64,000 nt of DNA from positions 1,479,722 through 1,543,721 of the forward strand of contig NZ_BMZB01000001.1 in NCBI RefSeq assembly GCF_014652575.1, read 5' to 3'. Positions 35,079-45,029 of this stretch are shown in pieces; position 1 is the first letter of the stretch; every line of letters starts with the position of its first letter. Both the position numbers and the translations under genes were made by a program. The notes beneath the pieces are model-generated. The model did no database searches. It worked only from the letters and a program-made list of their open reading frames with translations, and had not been told where the DNA came from. Origin of the DNA: Asticcacaulis endophyticus. GTDB lineage: Bacteria; Pseudomonadota; Alphaproteobacteria; Caulobacterales; Caulobacteraceae.

Positions 35079-35595
35079 GCGCCGTGCGGGTGGCTTCAAA
35101 GCCCGACAGGCGGCCAAGATAGCTCATGCCCAGCAGGGACGTGCTCAGGCCCTCGCGGATGACTATGGCCTCGACATCGCGCACTTCGGTCTGGCCGATG
35201 TGCACAGAGCGCAGCTTGACGACCGCCGCTTCGGTCTTGCCCATCGCCGTGGTCACCAGCCGGTCATATTTCAGTTCATCGGCATCGACCCCTAAACGCA
35301 GGGCATCGGACGGGGTGAGGGCGACGATGGTGGCCCCGGTATCGACCAGAAACTTCACGGAGGCGTCGTTGACGCGGGCTTCGGCCCAGTAATGGCCGTC
35401 CTGAGACTTGGGGATCGAGGTCACTGAACCCGCGTTGGCGGGCAAAACCGGAATGGTCATGGCGACCGTGGTCAGGCTTTGGGCTTCGCTCTTAACCGTC
35501 TGGGCGGACAGGGTGTCGTCCAGCGCCATAACCGTGTGGCCAGTAAACAAGGCGCAGGCGACGGCGCACGTAAGTATAACAGCCGACTTCAACAT
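35062..35595 (-). CDS. Retropepsin-like aspartic protease (clan AA), secreted
   Basis: 177 residues. A signal peptide (MLKSAVILTCAVACALFTGHTVMA) is followed by a single retropepsin domain with the active-site FLVDTGATIVALTPSDA and a later hydrophobic LLGMSYLGRL flap/strand. Family members (TIGR02281 type) work as homodimers in the periplasm; their substrates are unknown. ATG at 35595 is used because the longer ORF would need a TTG. Confidence 0.85.
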   Translation of the reverse strand: MLKSAVILTCAVACALFTGHTVMALDDTLSAQTVKSEAQSLTTVAMTIPVLPANAGSVTSIPKSQDGHYWAEARVNDASVKFLVDTGATIVALTPSDALRLGVDADELKYDRLVTTAMGKTEAAVVKLRSVHIGQTEVRDVEAIVIREGLSTSLLGMSYLGRLSGFEATRTALILKP

Positions 35596-35936
35596 AGGAT
35601 TTAATCCCAACCAACCATCTATGGCGGCGCTTTTTACGCCTTAAGGACCAGTCTAACCCAAGATGGTTTTTATAGAGTGAATCGGTGGGTGGGATTTTTT
35701 GGGTGTGTGATTTGCGATTTTTTTGTTTTTGATTCATGAAATTATATAATTAAATCAATATGATATTATTTTTTACAGAAAATATATGATCAGGGTTCGG
35801 ATTAATTATTGCGTTTGGTAAATTCTGTGTCACCATATGTCAGTGACGCGACGACGACTGAGAGGGTGAAAACCCCTGCGAGCCGCGACGCGTCTCTTTG
35901 TCCATTTGTATTGTTTGTTGGAAAAGGAGACGCAAA
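35596..35936. other. AT-rich interval with a structured leader
   Basis: Bases 35690-35800 are very AT-rich compared with the window and probably hold promoters for the divergent retropepsin and small-protein genes. Bases 35845-35894 form a stem (GACGCG/CGCGTC) enclosing a GGGT-GAAA-ACCC hairpin, which may be the 5' leader of the small protein that starts at 35937. Confidence 0.4.
35845..35894 (+). promoter_or_regulatory. Structured leader upstream of a 45-residue protein
   Basis: Outer stem GACGCG (35845-35850) with CGCGTC (35889-35894); inner hairpin GGGT-GAAA-ACCC (35864-35875) with a GNRA tetraloop. It lies 42 bases upstream of an AGGAG site. It does not match a riboswitch class I can name. 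Confidence 0.35.
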
Positions 35937-36074
35937 TTGAAGGACAACGACAAAAACATGCAACACGCCCTGAATTCATTCGCATTTCTGGGCGGCATCC
36001 TGGTCAATAACCGGCCAAAATCATCCGGCGCAGGCAGTCGTCCCCAGGACTATAAACCGACAGGTAAGAAGTAG
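35937..36074 (+). CDS. Small uncharacterised protein, 45 residues
   Basis: Short ORF starting at TTG with AGGAG seven bases upstream (GGAAAAGGAGACGCAAA). It encodes a polar N-terminus, a hydrophobic middle (FAFLGGILV) and a basic C-terminus ending KPTGKK. It is followed by a strong terminator and preceded by a structured leader and an AT-rich promoter region, so expression is plausible. An internal ATG at 35958 is an alternative start. No family is recognised. Confidence 0.5.
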   Translation: MKDNDKNMQHALNSFAFLGGILVNNRPKSSGAGSRPQDYKPTGKK

Positions 36075-36136
36075 TCTCTGAGTTGACTTAAATAAAGCGC
36101 TGCGCTCAAGGAACGAAGTGTTAGCGCAAACTAAAA

Positions 36137-36172
36137 AAAGCCTCTGCGTTGTTCACGCAGAGGCTTTCTCTT
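36137..36172. terminator. Bidirectional terminator
   Basis: Thirteen-base-pair stem AAAGCCTCTGCGT/ACGCAGAGGCTTT with T-rich sequence on the plus side and A7 on the other, ending both the small-protein transcript and the convergent secreted-protein gene. Confidence 0.88.
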
Positions 36173-36188
36173 TTATTATGGATTAGGC

Positions 36189-36557
36189 TTAGTTAGAGGC
36201 GAGCTTCACGCCAGCCTTGCCCGAAGCGTCAGCCAGGTTAGGCGACAGCTTGCGCAGCTTGATTTCCGAAACGGCGCCACCGGCAACCTTGGCCGAGCCT
36301 TCGACCCAGTACAGGCCATCGGCGCCGAGGAAGTTATACTTATAGTCAACGATGGTGGTGCCGGCGCGGACTTCGCAGGTGTTGAGGGTCACCATCTGCT
36401 TGCCGGTGACAGGAACGGCCTTGGAGACTTCGGTTTTCGCGGCGGCGGCTACGGCCTTACCGGCGACGCCTTCCTGAGCTTCATCGCACTCGGCGAAGGC
36501 TTGGGCCGACAGGGCGCTGACAGCAAAGGCGGTGGCGATGAAAAGGGACTTGCGCAT
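36189..36557 (-). CDS. Small secreted protein of unknown function
   Basis: 122 residues. Signal peptide MRKSLFIATAFAVSALSAQAFA, then a mature protein of about 100 residues with two Cys (ECDEAQ and NTCEVRAGT) that could form a disulfide, an Ala/Lys-rich stretch and beta-strand-rich sequence (TTIVDYKYNFLGADGLYWVEGSAKV). No domain is recognised. ATG at 36557 begins the signal peptide; an ATG at 36572 would add five residues. It ends at a bidirectional terminator. Confidence 0.7.
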   Translation of the reverse strand: MRKSLFIATAFAVSALSAQAFAECDEAQEGVAGKAVAAAAKTEVSKAVPVTGKQMVTLNTCEVRAGTTIVDYKYNFLGADGLYWVEGSAKVAGGAVSEIKLRKLSPNLADASGKAGVKLASN

Positions 36558-36728
36558 GTAAAGATCACTCATTCTGAATGGGTACGGAGAATGCCAATAT
36601 ATAAGAGCACAGTTAAAGCGACGTAAAAGAATGCGATCAAAATAACAAAAAAACGGAGAAGTGAGTACTTCTCCGTTCTCTTTGCGTTACATGGTGTAAC
36701 TATAGTCGTGATAGTTAAGTATTTATAG

Positions 36729-38456
36729 TTAAGCCGCGGTTAATTCACTCAAGAAGCGGCGAATGTTCTCGCTCATCGCTTGGGTGCGGTCGGTCAACTG
36801 ACGGGCAGCGCCGAGCATCTCAGTCGAGGCCTTTTCCGTATCCGCGGCTGAGGCCGACAATTGCTCGACCGAAGACGAGGCGGTCGTGGTGCCGTCGGAG
36901 GCTTCGTTGACGTTGCGGGCGATCTCATTGGTGGCGTCGCCTTGCTGATGGACCGAGTCAGCGATCGAGGCGGCGATCTCGTTCATGTGCTTGATGGTCT
37001 CGCCGATGCCGCGGATGGCGTTGACGCCGTTCTGGGCAGCACCTTGAATGTCCTTGATGCGATCGCGGATTTCATCGGTGGCCTTGGCGGTTTGCTGGGC
37101 GAGGGACTTCACTTCGGAGGCCACAACCGCAAAGCCCTTACCGGCTTCACCGGCGCGGGCCGATTCGATGGTGGCGTTAAGCGCCAGCAGGTTGGTCTGT
37201 TGAGCGATGGCGTTGATCAGGTCAACGACTTCGCCAATCTGGTCAGCGGCGCGGCTCAATTCGGCCATGCTGGCGTTGGTGCGGTCAGCTTCCGACACGG
37301 CCTCAGCGGCGATTTCCACCGAGCGGACGGCCTGGTCACCGATAACGCCGATCGAGGCGGACAGCTCAGTCGTAGCCGAGGCGACGTTCTGGACGTTATC
37401 CGCCGAGTTGCGGATCGAATAGACGGCCGATTGCGAGCGGCGCTCATTTTCCTGAGCGATGGTCAGCAAAGTGCGGCCGTTGGCGTCGAGGTCAGAAGCG
37501 GCGGAACCCAGCGCATCGAGCATGTCCTGAGCTTCATGGCGGAAGCGCTCAGCCAGTTCCGACATCTGACGGGCGCGCTCTTCGCGGGTCTTGGCGGTGG
37601 CGGCTTCGATGGCCATCAGGCGTTCTTTTTCTTCGGCGTTCGATTTGAACACGTTCAGGCTTTCGACCACCGACTTCAGTTCGTCGCGGCGAGCCAGGGC
37701 GCTGATGTCGACGTTTAGATGGCCGTTGGCCAGTTCTTCGGTCGTCTTGGCGATGCGGTTGATGCCAGCGACTGTGGTGCGGGAGAACAGATAGGCGATG
37801 GTGCAGGACGCGGCGGCCATGATCACGGCGAAGATGGTCAGAAGGCCGATGGCCGAATTCTGGGTCTGTTGGGCCTTGGTGCCGTCAGCCTTGGCCGAGG
37901 CAACGCTTGCCTTGATCAGTTGGTCGCTGAGGTCCGACATCTTGGCGTAACCGGCATCGAACTGCTCAAGGAAGCCGACGACCGAGGCGAAGTCCACTTC
38001 CATGACCTGACCGGCGAAATCCACGGCCTCTTTATAGGTCTTCACTTCTTTGGATAGTTCGCCGAGCAGTTTTTTCTGGTTCAGGTCGGTGACGGAGGCG
38101 TCGACCTGCTTGATGTGCGCTTCGATCTTGCCAATGTCGGCAACGACTTCGGCGGACTTGGCGGCAGAGTTGGTGCCTACGCCGGCGGCTTGGGCGGTCA
38201 GGATGCGGAAGAACTCACCGTTGGCTTCGCGGATCTCAGCTTTGATCTCGCCCATCTCAACAGCTTGCGGCAGGCTTTTGTTGTTGATGGCGTCAATGGC
38301 CTTGCTCTGCTGGTTCATGGTGTAGATCGCACCACCGGCCAGAGCGGCGATCAGCGCGGTCGCCACGGCGGCCGGCGCCATGAACTTGAGCGTGAACGAC
38401 CAGTTGGAGATATTAATGCCGCCGCCCTTGGTGCGGATCTTGGTTGGCTTCGTCAT
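36729..38456 (-). CDS. Methyl-accepting chemotaxis protein
   Basis: 575 residues. One helix near residues 28-50, a helical periplasmic sensor of about 150 residues, a second helix ([24 protein letters not shown]), a HAMP domain ([29 protein letters not shown]) and a C-terminal signalling domain with the hairpin tip [42 protein letters not shown]. It should control CheA; ligand unknown. No CheB/CheR pentapeptide tail is present. Confidence 0.95.
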   Translation of the reverse strand: MTKPTKIRTKGGGINISNWSFTLKFMAPAAVATALIAALAGGAIYTMNQQSKAIDAINNKSLPQAVEMGEIKAEIREANGEFFRILTAQAAGVGTNSAAKSAEVVADIGKIEAHIKQVDASVTDLNQKKLLGELSKEVKTYKEAVDFAGQVMEVDFASVVGFLEQFDAGYAKMSDLSDQLIKASVASAKADGTKAQQTQNSAIGLLTIFAVIMAAASCTIAYLFSRTTVAGINRIAKTTEELANGHLNVDISALARRDELKSVVESLNVFKSNAEEKERLMAIEAATAKTREERARQMSELAERFRHEAQDMLDALGSAASDLDANGRTLLTIAQENERRSQSAVYSIRNSADNVQNVASATTELSASIGVIGDQAVRSVEIAAEAVSEADRTNASMAELSRAADQIGEVVDLINAIAQQTNLLALNATIESARAGEAGKGFAVVASEVKSLAQQTAKATDEIRDRIKDIQGAAQNGVNAIRGIGETIKHMNEIAASIADSVHQQGDATNEIARNVNEASDGTTTASSSVEQLSASAADTEKASTEMLGAARQLTDRTQAMSENIRRFLSELTAA

Positions 38457-38859
38457 GAGTGGCCCCTTAATGCCTGCCGGGGTTCCCCCGGTTCAGTCCA
38501 GATTCATAAAGAAAGAAGCTGCCCCCCTGATATCAAGAGCATCCTCCATCGCCTGTGATCCACGGGTCGGTGCGTGAATACCGAATCAATCGGCCTCACG
38601 GCATGAGTCGCAGACCTCAAGCCTTGGGCGCAAACATGTCAGATTATAGTTGTCGAATTCCTAACAGGGTAAAGGAAGATGGTTACCGGCCGTCCTGTTA
38701 ACCATATTAGAGGGGCCGCAACGCCCTTTATGGCCGCGGTCAGGCTGGCTGGGCGCAGGCTAAGGTCTTCATCGGTATGGCTTTGGTATGGAAAAGGCCC
38801 CGCCGGAGGGCAGGGCCTTAAATTTTGAGCCATTAACGATTTCAGGCCGGTTTTTAGCC
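38457..38859. other. Non-coding interval between SleB-type hydrolase and MCP genes
   Basis: It holds the MCP promoter region, a GGTTA/TAACC dyad (38681-38703) containing TTAACCAT, which resembles a CtrA half-site, and a weak terminator at 38794-38819. No gene is supported; a 64-codon antisense ORF looks non-coding. Confidence 0.45.
38794..38819 (-). terminator. Weak terminator after the cell-wall hydrolase gene
   Basis: On the minus strand AAGGCCC and GGGCCTT form a 7-bp stem with a 12-base loop, followed by TT. It lies 40 bases beyond the stop. Confidence 0.5.
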
Positions 38860-40083
38860 TTAAGACGCGTCGCCAGAGGCTGTGCCAGAGGCTGTTTTGT
38901 CTGCCTGAGCCGCTTTGGCGGGCTTGGTCAGGGTGCTGACCAGCTCATTTGCGGCCTGTCCTTTGAGGGTATCGGTTACCTGCATGGCCCGGATTTCCGG
39001 GGCCTGCTGACGGTTCAGAACGGTCGTGACGTCATCGGCGGGCGCTTCGATCACGGTCTCGGTTTCCGGCGCCTTGACCAGTTGCGGGGCGGCAGACGGG
39101 CTTATACCGCGGTTATTGCGCGCCATCTGGGAGCGGGCGCCTTTGAACTGATAAAAGACATGGCTGCCGACGGTGGCGATCCGGTCCATGCGGCCCGACC
39201 AAGACGGATTAACCTGTGTGGTGTGAAAGTGGGTCGAGGTGCCGACGCTGGCCATCACATGGCCGGACAGGGCGTCTGCGGCGATCTTCTCGGCACGCTT
39301 CCAGGCCCAGTTTTCAACGCGGCGGCCCAGAGCGCCATTGCAGGTAAAGCTGAACTGGCAGCCGGTGCGGTGATAGGCGCCCTGATAGACCACATTGCAG
39401 ATGGTCTTGGGGTAGGCCGGATGGCGGACGCGGTTCAGAATAACTTGAGCCACCGCGCGTTGTCCGGCTTCGGTTTCGCCGCGGGCTTCGTAATAGACGG
39501 CCTGGGTCAGGCAGTCCATATCGCTGCGGGAGCGGTTATCAAGTGCGAAGGGCGCTGCGGCCTGAGAGCGCGGACGGCCCAGAAGGCCCTCTTTGCTGAG
39601 GCCCATCCCAAGGCTGGCCTGAACGATCTGAGCGCCGTCATGGCTGGGTTGTTTACGAACCCTGATCTGGCGCTGAGGGCGGTGCGGATCGGCGCGCAAA
39701 GACGACAGGTTCTGGGCCAGCAGGATCGATTGGCGGTCACGCAGGGCCTGTGACGGGCTGACGGCCGGATCGTAACGCATGGCGATCGCCATGGCGCTGC
39801 GGTCAACGGAGGCTTGATCCGTAGAGAGGGCAATCGTGTTATGAGGGGCGTGGGCACGCACTGGTGCCACGGCAGACATATTCAGAAAGTGTTCGTCCGC
39901 AAAGCCGTTATCAGCGACGTCAAGCAGGCGTTCAGCCTGAGAGTGGACGTTGGAGTTGCGTGACATGTGCCCGCCCAGCCAGGCTGCGCCTACGGCAGCG
40001 CCCAGCAGGAGGCCGATAGATGACGCCGCCATCATGGCCCGCGCTTTGGTGCGCGATACCTTAAGCTTTGTGGCGAGGTTCAT
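38860..40083 (-). CDS. Cell wall hydrolase, SleB-like
   Basis: 407 residues. An N-terminal transmembrane anchor (ARAMMAASSIGLLLGAAVGAAWLGG), about 170 low-complexity residues, then a SleB/CwlJ hydrolase domain: CLTQAVYYEARGETEAGQRAVAQVILNRVRHPAYPKTICNVVYQGAYHRTGCQFSF, with the catalytic Glu in YYEARGE. The C-terminal 100 residues are Pro/Ala/Thr-rich. It likely cleaves peptidoglycan in the periplasm. ATG 40083 is used because the upstream extension would need TTG. Confidence 0.88.
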   Translation of the reverse strand: MNLATKLKVSRTKARAMMAASSIGLLLGAAVGAAWLGGHMSRNSNVHSQAERLLDVADNGFADEHFLNMSAVAPVRAHAPHNTIALSTDQASVDRSAMAIAMRYDPAVSPSQALRDRQSILLAQNLSSLRADPHRPQRQIRVRKQPSHDGAQIVQASLGMGLSKEGLLGRPRSQAAAPFALDNRSRSDMDCLTQAVYYEARGETEAGQRAVAQVILNRVRHPAYPKTICNVVYQGAYHRTGCQFSFTCNGALGRRVENWAWKRAEKIAADALSGHVMASVGTSTHFHTTQVNPSWSGRMDRIATVGSHVFYQFKGARSQMARNNRGISPSAAPQLVKAPETETVIEAPADDVTTVLNRQQAPEIRAMQVTDTLKGQAANELVSTLTKPAKAAQADKTASGTASGDAS

Positions 40084-40811
40084 CTTCGGAACACGCAGGT
40101 TAAGTTTCAAAACCAAAGGTTTCGAGTCCTATGTGACGAGAGCCTTTGTGGCTCCCCGGAAAAGGTGCGTAAAATTCAACTCAATTAAGCGTACTAACTT
40201 AAAGTCTGAACCTACGGCTTTTTGCCGCGCGGGCCTGCCCTGAAGCACTGGCAAGGATAACAGGGCCACCGCGTTCGGAGGTGCGGTTAACATCACAAAT
40301 GTGGCGGAAATGTGTTCGCCCTGAATATGATCTGAACTTAGCACAGTTCTGCCTTATAACAATAGACTATAGCTAGAGTTCATAGGGGTGGCGTGTCGTA
40401 GTTAATGCGATTTATATTGACAGGACTTTGTGAGTATAAATTACTTTGTCTTTTCGGTTTGCCTTATTTTTATTGTTGAGCTGTTCTGTATTCGTCGCGC
40501 GTTGGTCAATTTAATGGCCTGTTAATAAAGTTTTAAGCGGGTGCCGTGGCTGATTTTTACCGTATTGAGGGATGCGGCTATCCACAGGGGCGGTAAATGG
40601 CCTTGATCTCTATGAGGAAATTCGGCGGGGCCGGGTGTGAGCGAATACATGTCAATAGGCCGTGTGCGGAGGGGTGGGCGCAAAAGGGACACGGTTGAAA
40701 CATTTTGTGTTGGCATCTTTCCTTTTTATTTTAAAAAGCTACATTGTGTTCATGACACGTTCTCATTTTAAGTCCTCGGCTCATCTCATCGCGCCGTTTT
40801 CCGTTTCAGAC
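40084..40811. other. Divergent promoter region between cell-wall hydrolase gene and uvrB
   Basis: 728 bases without a supported gene. The proximal part for uvrB holds an SOS box at 40748-40762. The middle (40330-40510) is AT-rich. An ORF extending uvrB upstream to 40662 is judged non-coding because it runs across the SOS box. Confidence 0.55.
40748..40762. promoter_or_regulatory. LexA (SOS) box of uvrB
   Basis: GTTC, 7 bases, GTTC is the alphaproteobacterial LexA direct-repeat operator. It lies 50 bases upstream of the chosen uvrB start, as expected for an SOS-controlled excision-repair gene. Confidence 0.75.
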
Positions 40812-42959
40812 ATGGCCCCGTCCGGCTTTTCGGATCATTCGGGGGCGTTTGCGGCTGATTTTTCCCATCCTGCCACCTGGGTGCCGCATAAGCCTGAGCG
40901 GCCCGATAAGTCTGAGGGCGGTAAGCGCTTTCGCCTCAACGCGCCGTACGAGCCGGCCGGCGACCAGCCAACGGCGATCGCCGATCTGCTGGCGGGGATT
41001 GAGGGCCATGAGCGCGATCAGGTGCTGCTGGGGGTGACTGGCTCCGGCAAAACCTTCACCATGGCCAAGATCATCGAGCAGACCCAGCGTCCGGCCCTGA
41101 TCATGGCGCACAACAAGACGCTGGCGGCGCAGCTTTACAGTGAGTTCAAGGCGTTCTTTCCGGATAACGCCGTCGAATATTTCGTCTCCTATTACGACTA
41201 TTACCAGCCCGAAGCCTACGTCCCGCGCACCGACACCTATATCGAAAAGGATTCGTCGATTAACGAGCAGATCGACCGGATGCGCCATTCGGCGACGCGG
41301 GCGATTCTGGAACGCGATGACGTGATCATTGTGGCGTCCGTATCGTGCATCTACGGCATCGGTTCGGTCGAAACCTACACCGCCATGACCTTTGAGCTGA
41401 AAGTCGGGCAGGTGATTGATGAGGCGCAACTGCGCGCCGATCTGGTGGCGCTGCAATACAAACGCAATGACATGGCCTTTGAGCGCGGCAGTTTTAGGCG
41501 GCGGGGCGATGTTATCGAGATTTTTCCGGCCCACTATGAAGACCGGGCCTGGCGGATTTCGCTGTTTGGCGATGAGATCGAGGCCCTGACCGAGTTTGAT
41601 CCGCTGACGGGCAAGAAAACTGCCGACCTGAACGACCTTAAGGTCTATGCCGCCAGCCACTATGTCACCCCGCGCCCGACCCTGAAACAGGCTATCGACC
41701 GCATCAAGGCCGAACTTAAACTTCGGCTGGATCAGTTGCGGGCCGAGGGCAAGCTTCTGGAGGCTCAGCGCCTTGAGCAGCGCACGACCTTTGACCTTGA
41801 GATGATGGAGGCGACCGGGGCCTGCGCGGGCATCGAGAACTATTCACGCTACCTGACCGGCCGTAATCCGGGCGATCCGCCGCCGACCTTTTTTGAATAT
41901 CTGCCGGAAAACGCGCTGTTGTTTGTCGACGAAAGCCATGTCTCGGTCTCGCAGATCGGCGGCATGTATAAGGGCGACTTTGCGCGCAAATCGACCCTGT
42001 CGGAATATGGCTTTCGCTTGCCGTCGTGTCTGGATAACCGCCCTCTCAAGTTCGAGGAATGGGACGCTATGCGCCCGCAGTCGGTCTATGTGTCAGCCAC
42101 GCCCGGCAAGTGGGAGATGGAGCGCACCCAAGGGGTCTTTGCCGAGCAGGTTATTCGCCCGACCGGCCTGATTGATCCACCGGTTGAGATCCGTCCGGTC
42201 TCCAAGGACGGCGCCAATCAAGTTGACGATGTGATTGCCGAAGTGCGTAACGTCGCCAAGCAGGGCTATCGGTCACTTGTCACGGTTCTGACCAAGAAGA
42301 TGGCGGAGAACCTGACCGAATATATGCACGAGCAGGGCATCCGCGTGCGCTACATGCACTCCGACATCGACACGCTGGAGCGGATTGAGATTATCCGCGA
42401 CCTGCGGCTAGGGGCGTTTGATGTGCTGATCGGCATCAATCTGCTGCGGGAGGGGCTGGATATCCCCGAATGCGGGTTTGTGGCGATACTGGATGCCGAT
42501 AAGGAAGGGTTCCTGCGCTCTGAGACTTCTCTGATCCAGACGATCGGGCGGGCGGCGCGGAATGTTGACGGCCGGGTCATTCTCTATGCCGACAAGATGA
42601 CCGGCTCGATGGAGCGGGCCCTGTCTGAGACCACCCGCCGCCGTGAAAAACAACTGGCCTTTAATACCGAGCACGGCATTACGCCTGAGAGCGTAAAGAG
42701 GGGTATTGCTGATATTCTTGACAGCCCATACGAAAAAGCTGATCGTGTGAGTATACCTATGGGTGTGGCCGAAAAGGACAGCAAGCCGTTCCTGGGGTCC
42801 AACTTTCAGGCGACGCTTAAGGATTTGGAGGCGCGCATGCGTGAGGCGGCCAGCAATCTGGAGTTCGAGGAGGCCGCCCGTCTGCGCGATGAGGTCAAGC
42901 GGTTGAAACTGCTCGATCTGGAGTTTGCCCGCGACATGATAAGTGGCGGGGAGGGGTAA
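40812..42959 (+). CDS. uvrB: Excinuclease ABC subunit B
   Basis: 715 residues from ATG 40812. UvrB verifies DNA damage and loads UvrC. Seen: Walker [14 protein letters not shown], the beta-hairpin [36 protein letters not shown], helicase motif II FVDESHV, motif [11 protein letters not shown] and the C-terminal UVR motif ([32 protein letters not shown]) that binds UvrC. The ORF extends 50 codons upstream, but an SOS box lies inside that extension, so the shorter start is preferred even though its ribosome-binding site is weak. Confidence 0.96.
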   Translation: MAPSGFSDHSGAFAADFSHPATWVPHKPERPDKSEGGKRFRLNAPYEPAGDQPTAIADLLAGIEGHERDQVLLGVTGSGKTFTMAKIIEQTQRPALIMAHNKTLAAQLYSEFKAFFPDNAVEYFVSYYDYYQPEAYVPRTDTYIEKDSSINEQIDRMRHSATRAILERDDVIIVASVSCIYGIGSVETYTAMTFELKVGQVIDEAQLRADLVALQYKRNDMAFERGSFRRRGDVIEIFPAHYEDRAWRISLFGDEIEALTEFDPLTGKKTADLNDLKVYAASHYVTPRPTLKQAIDRIKAELKLRLDQLRAEGKLLEAQRLEQRTTFDLEMMEATGACAGIENYSRYLTGRNPGDPPPTFFEYLPENALLFVDESHVSVSQIGGMYKGDFARKSTLSEYGFRLPSCLDNRPLKFEEWDAMRPQSVYVSATPGKWEMERTQGVFAEQVIRPTGLIDPPVEIRPVSKDGANQVDDVIAEVRNVAKQGYRSLVTVLTKKMAENLTEYMHEQGIRVRYMHSDIDTLERIEIIRDLRLGAFDVLIGINLLREGLDIPECGFVAILDADKEGFLRSETSLIQTIGRAARNVDGRVILYADKMTGSMERALSETTRRREKQLAFNTEHGITPESVKRGIADILDSPYEKADRVSIPMGVAEKDSKPFLGSNFQATLKDLEARMREAASNLEFEEAARLRDEVKRLKLLDLEFARDMISGGEG

Positions 42960-43299
42960 GCTATTATACTGTGACTATGTGGCCACGGTTTCTGTGCATA
43001 AGTCATATGCCTATCGCTTTTTAATGACCGATTGGAGCTTTATTTGCGCACTGATGTGTGTTCGGTGTTTGTGTAAATATAAATAAATAACAAGGGCGTG
43101 ATCACAGCTTAGCTGTCGCAAAATGTCACACCGCTGAGACTTAAATGTGCTAATGTGGCACGAAAAGGGAAAAACGCCTTTACGACGGGCAATAGGGCAC
43201 CATTTCGCGGTGGCCCGGCCTGTGCATAACCTGGCCTGTCTGCTGCGGCAGTGTCCAATTGTAATAGCGTTAAAAACACGGATTGTGGGGTTAAAGAGG
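42960..43299. other. Non-coding interval after uvrB
   Basis: 340 bases; an AT-rich stretch at 43060-43095 may be promoter. I see no terminator of uvrB and no gene. Confidence 0.4.
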
Positions 43300-43773
43300 A
43301 TGCGTAGAACTCGTTTAAATGTCGTGCCGCCTGTCTCTAAGCCGCACGGCAAGGAAAATGGCTCAAATGGTCACGCGACCAATGGGCATATGAATGGCCA
43401 CAGCAATGTGATCGAAGCTGGGTTTAATGGCGATGGCGGGCCCCACAACGGGACTCTGGCCACGATTGCGCTCGATATGACGTCGATCAATCTGCCTGAA
43501 GTCAGCGTGACCGCATCCATGGCTGAGGCTTATCTGGCCAAGGGTGAAAGCCGCAATGAACGCGTGCGCAAGCTTCAGGAAGAGGCCAAGCGTCTGGCGC
43601 GTGAGCAAATTCTGGAATTTGAAGTGCTGCTGGAAGCGACCGCCAAGATGGCGCTCGATATCGCTGATGGCGGGGACATCTACTCGGTCGGGTCGCGCGA
43701 ACTGTGCCGCCGTCTGGCCGATGAATTGCCGCGCACCCTGCAAACCCTGCAAGCCATCACTAAGCGCAACTAA
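43300..43773 (+). CDS. Conserved hypothetical protein with helical C-terminal half
   Basis: 157 residues from ATG 43300 (GGGG 9 bases upstream). The first 60 residues are low complexity with Asn-Gly-His repeats (NGHATNGHMNGHSN); the last 90 are amphipathic helices (AEAYLAKGESRNERVRKLQEEAKRLAREQILEFEVLLEATAKMAL) followed by a tail with SRELCRRLADELPRTLQTLQAI. No signal peptide or known domain is recognised. Longer upstream starts exist but lack ribosome-binding sites. The shape suggests a helical bundle or coiled-coil adaptor. Confidence 0.65.
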   Translation: MRRTRLNVVPPVSKPHGKENGSNGHATNGHMNGHSNVIEAGFNGDGGPHNGTLATIALDMTSINLPEVSVTASMAEAYLAKGESRNERVRKLQEEAKRLAREQILEFEVLLEATAKMALDIADGGDIYSVGSRELCRRLADELPRTLQTLQAITKRN

Positions 43774-43861
43774 GGCTTTGGTGGCGTCCACTGAAAATGA
43801 CTCGCTATCCTTGGGATAATTTCCTATGAAAGCGGGTCATCATCGTGTCAGCGGAGGTACT

Positions 43862-44491
43862 ATGCGCGTCTCATCCAAGGATTTCGCCAGTACCGTAATA
43901 AGTACCGCCATAGGTGTCGCCGTCTTGCTGGCCTTGTCAGCCTGCGGCAAAAAGGAAGAGGCGCCGCCACCTGCGCCAGCCCCTGTGGTCGAAGCGCCCA
44001 AACCCCCGCCGATGGAGCCTATGCCCGCCCGCAAGCCCGGCCTGTGGGAGACCGCCTATTCCGAAGAAGGCTCTGACGGGGTGGCGCCGGTCATGAAAAT
44101 CTGCATCGATGCCGAGACCGATAAGCATCTGGGGATCACCGGCAACGACCTGTCGGGCGATAAATGCACCAAGACGGCGGTGTCGCGCATGGAAGACGAA
44201 GACGGCAAGCCCTATTGGGCCATGATTGCCGAATGTGACATGGGCTCAGGCGGCAAGACCGAAATCAACGGCAAGTTCATCGGCGACTACACGTCAAACT
44301 ACACCTTCACGGCACGGTCTCAGACCACCGGGGCGGCGCTGGAGCACATGAACCGCGTCGTCAATATCACCGTCAAATCGCGCCGGATCGGAGCCTGCCC
44401 GTCCAGCATGAAGGGCGGCGATGTCATCATGCCCGGTGATGTCAAGATGAACCTGTTTGATATGTCGGTGGTTCCGCCCGAAGGCCAGTAG
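43862..44491 (+). CDS. DUF3617 family lipoprotein
   Basis: 209 residues. Signal peptide with lipobox LSAC (Cys28), a Pro/Ala linker (PPPAPAPVVEAPKPPPMEP) and a DUF3617-like beta domain: RKPGLWETAYS at its start, CIDAETDKHLG, paired cysteines (KCTKT, AECDMG, ACPSSM) and FIGDYTSNYTFTARS. The family occurs in the proteobacterial envelope, function unknown. GGAGG five bases before 43862 decides the start over ATG 43826. Confidence 0.8.
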   Translation: MRVSSKDFASTVISTAIGVAVLLALSACGKKEEAPPPAPAPVVEAPKPPPMEPMPARKPGLWETAYSEEGSDGVAPVMKICIDAETDKHLGITGNDLSGDKCTKTAVSRMEDEDGKPYWAMIAECDMGSGGKTEINGKFIGDYTSNYTFTARSQTTGAALEHMNRVVNITVKSRRIGACPSSMKGGDVIMPGDVKMNLFDMSVVPPEGQ

Positions 44492-44493
44492 GC

Positions 44494-44600
44494 TAGAGCG
44501 TTTTCCCATCAAGTGGAATCACTTGATGGATGAGAAAGAGCGACCACTAAAAAATCAGAGCAAATTTACGATCAATATGAGCGAAATTTGCTCTAGATCA
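44494..44600. repeat. Composite palindromic repeat
   Basis: Two hairpin units: AGAGCGTTTTCCCATCAAGTGG with CACTTGATGGATGAGAAAGAGCG, then AGAGCAAATTT with AAATTTGCTCT. Such units are widespread between alphaproteobacterial genes. The second unit covers the stop codon of the next minus-strand gene. Confidence 0.7.
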
Positions 44601-44994
44601 ACCAGCCTTTGGGGGTTGGGTATGGGCGGTTGTGGACCAGGTGGTTGAAGCCGACCACGCTGCGGCCGACGGTCCAGATAAAGACGCTGCCGAACGCAAC
44701 CCAGGCCAGAAACGGGATTTTCAGGCCGGTAATCACGATCAGCAATATCACCATAGCAATCCCGATCCAGAAGGTGCGCTTCTGAAACTCATAATGGGAT
44801 TTCAGCCAGTCGGGGGCATTGTCCTGAAACAGGTAGATCAGGGTGATCGCCAGAATCCCGGTAAAGCCAAGGCTCATCAGGAAAATAAAGAACAGCACGT
44901 AGTTGATCATCGGCACCAGACGCGGATTGCCGAAAAAGGCTTTGAGCTGGGACGCGGGTTTGTCGGACAAGGGGGCAGGCGTTTCGGAGGACAT
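44593..44994 (-). CDS. Small membrane protein, DUF4870-like
   Basis: 133 residues with a polar N-terminus, then three or four hydrophobic helices (MINYVLFFIFLMSLGFTGILAITLIYLF, WIGIAMVILLIVITGLKIPFLAWVAFGSVFIWTV). It looks like the DUF4870 group of small inner-membrane proteins, of unknown function. The stop codon TAG lies inside the composite repeat. Start 44994 is ATG, with a GTG at 45000 as alternative; no strong ribosome-binding site is seen. Confidence 0.65.
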   Translation of the reverse strand: MSSETPAPLSDKPASQLKAFFGNPRLVPMINYVLFFIFLMSLGFTGILAITLIYLFQDNAPDWLKSHYEFQKRTFWIGIAMVILLIVITGLKIPFLAWVAFGSVFIWTVGRSVVGFNHLVHNRPYPTPKGWLI

Positions 44995-45029
44995 GATCAC
45001 TAACTGATAAATAAGGACGTGATCAGATT

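Noticed and set aside
35850-35900. TPP-riboswitch-like CTGAGA...ACCC segment
   Set aside because: Lacks the CTGATC and other conserved thi-box parts, and the downstream 45-residue protein is not a thiamine gene.
36861-37718. 285-codon plus-strand ORF within the MCP gene
   Set aside because: Gly/Asp-rich mirror of the MCP signalling domain; no coding evidence.
40662-40811. N-terminal extension of uvrB
   Set aside because: Contains the SOS box, and its sequence is not UvrB-like.
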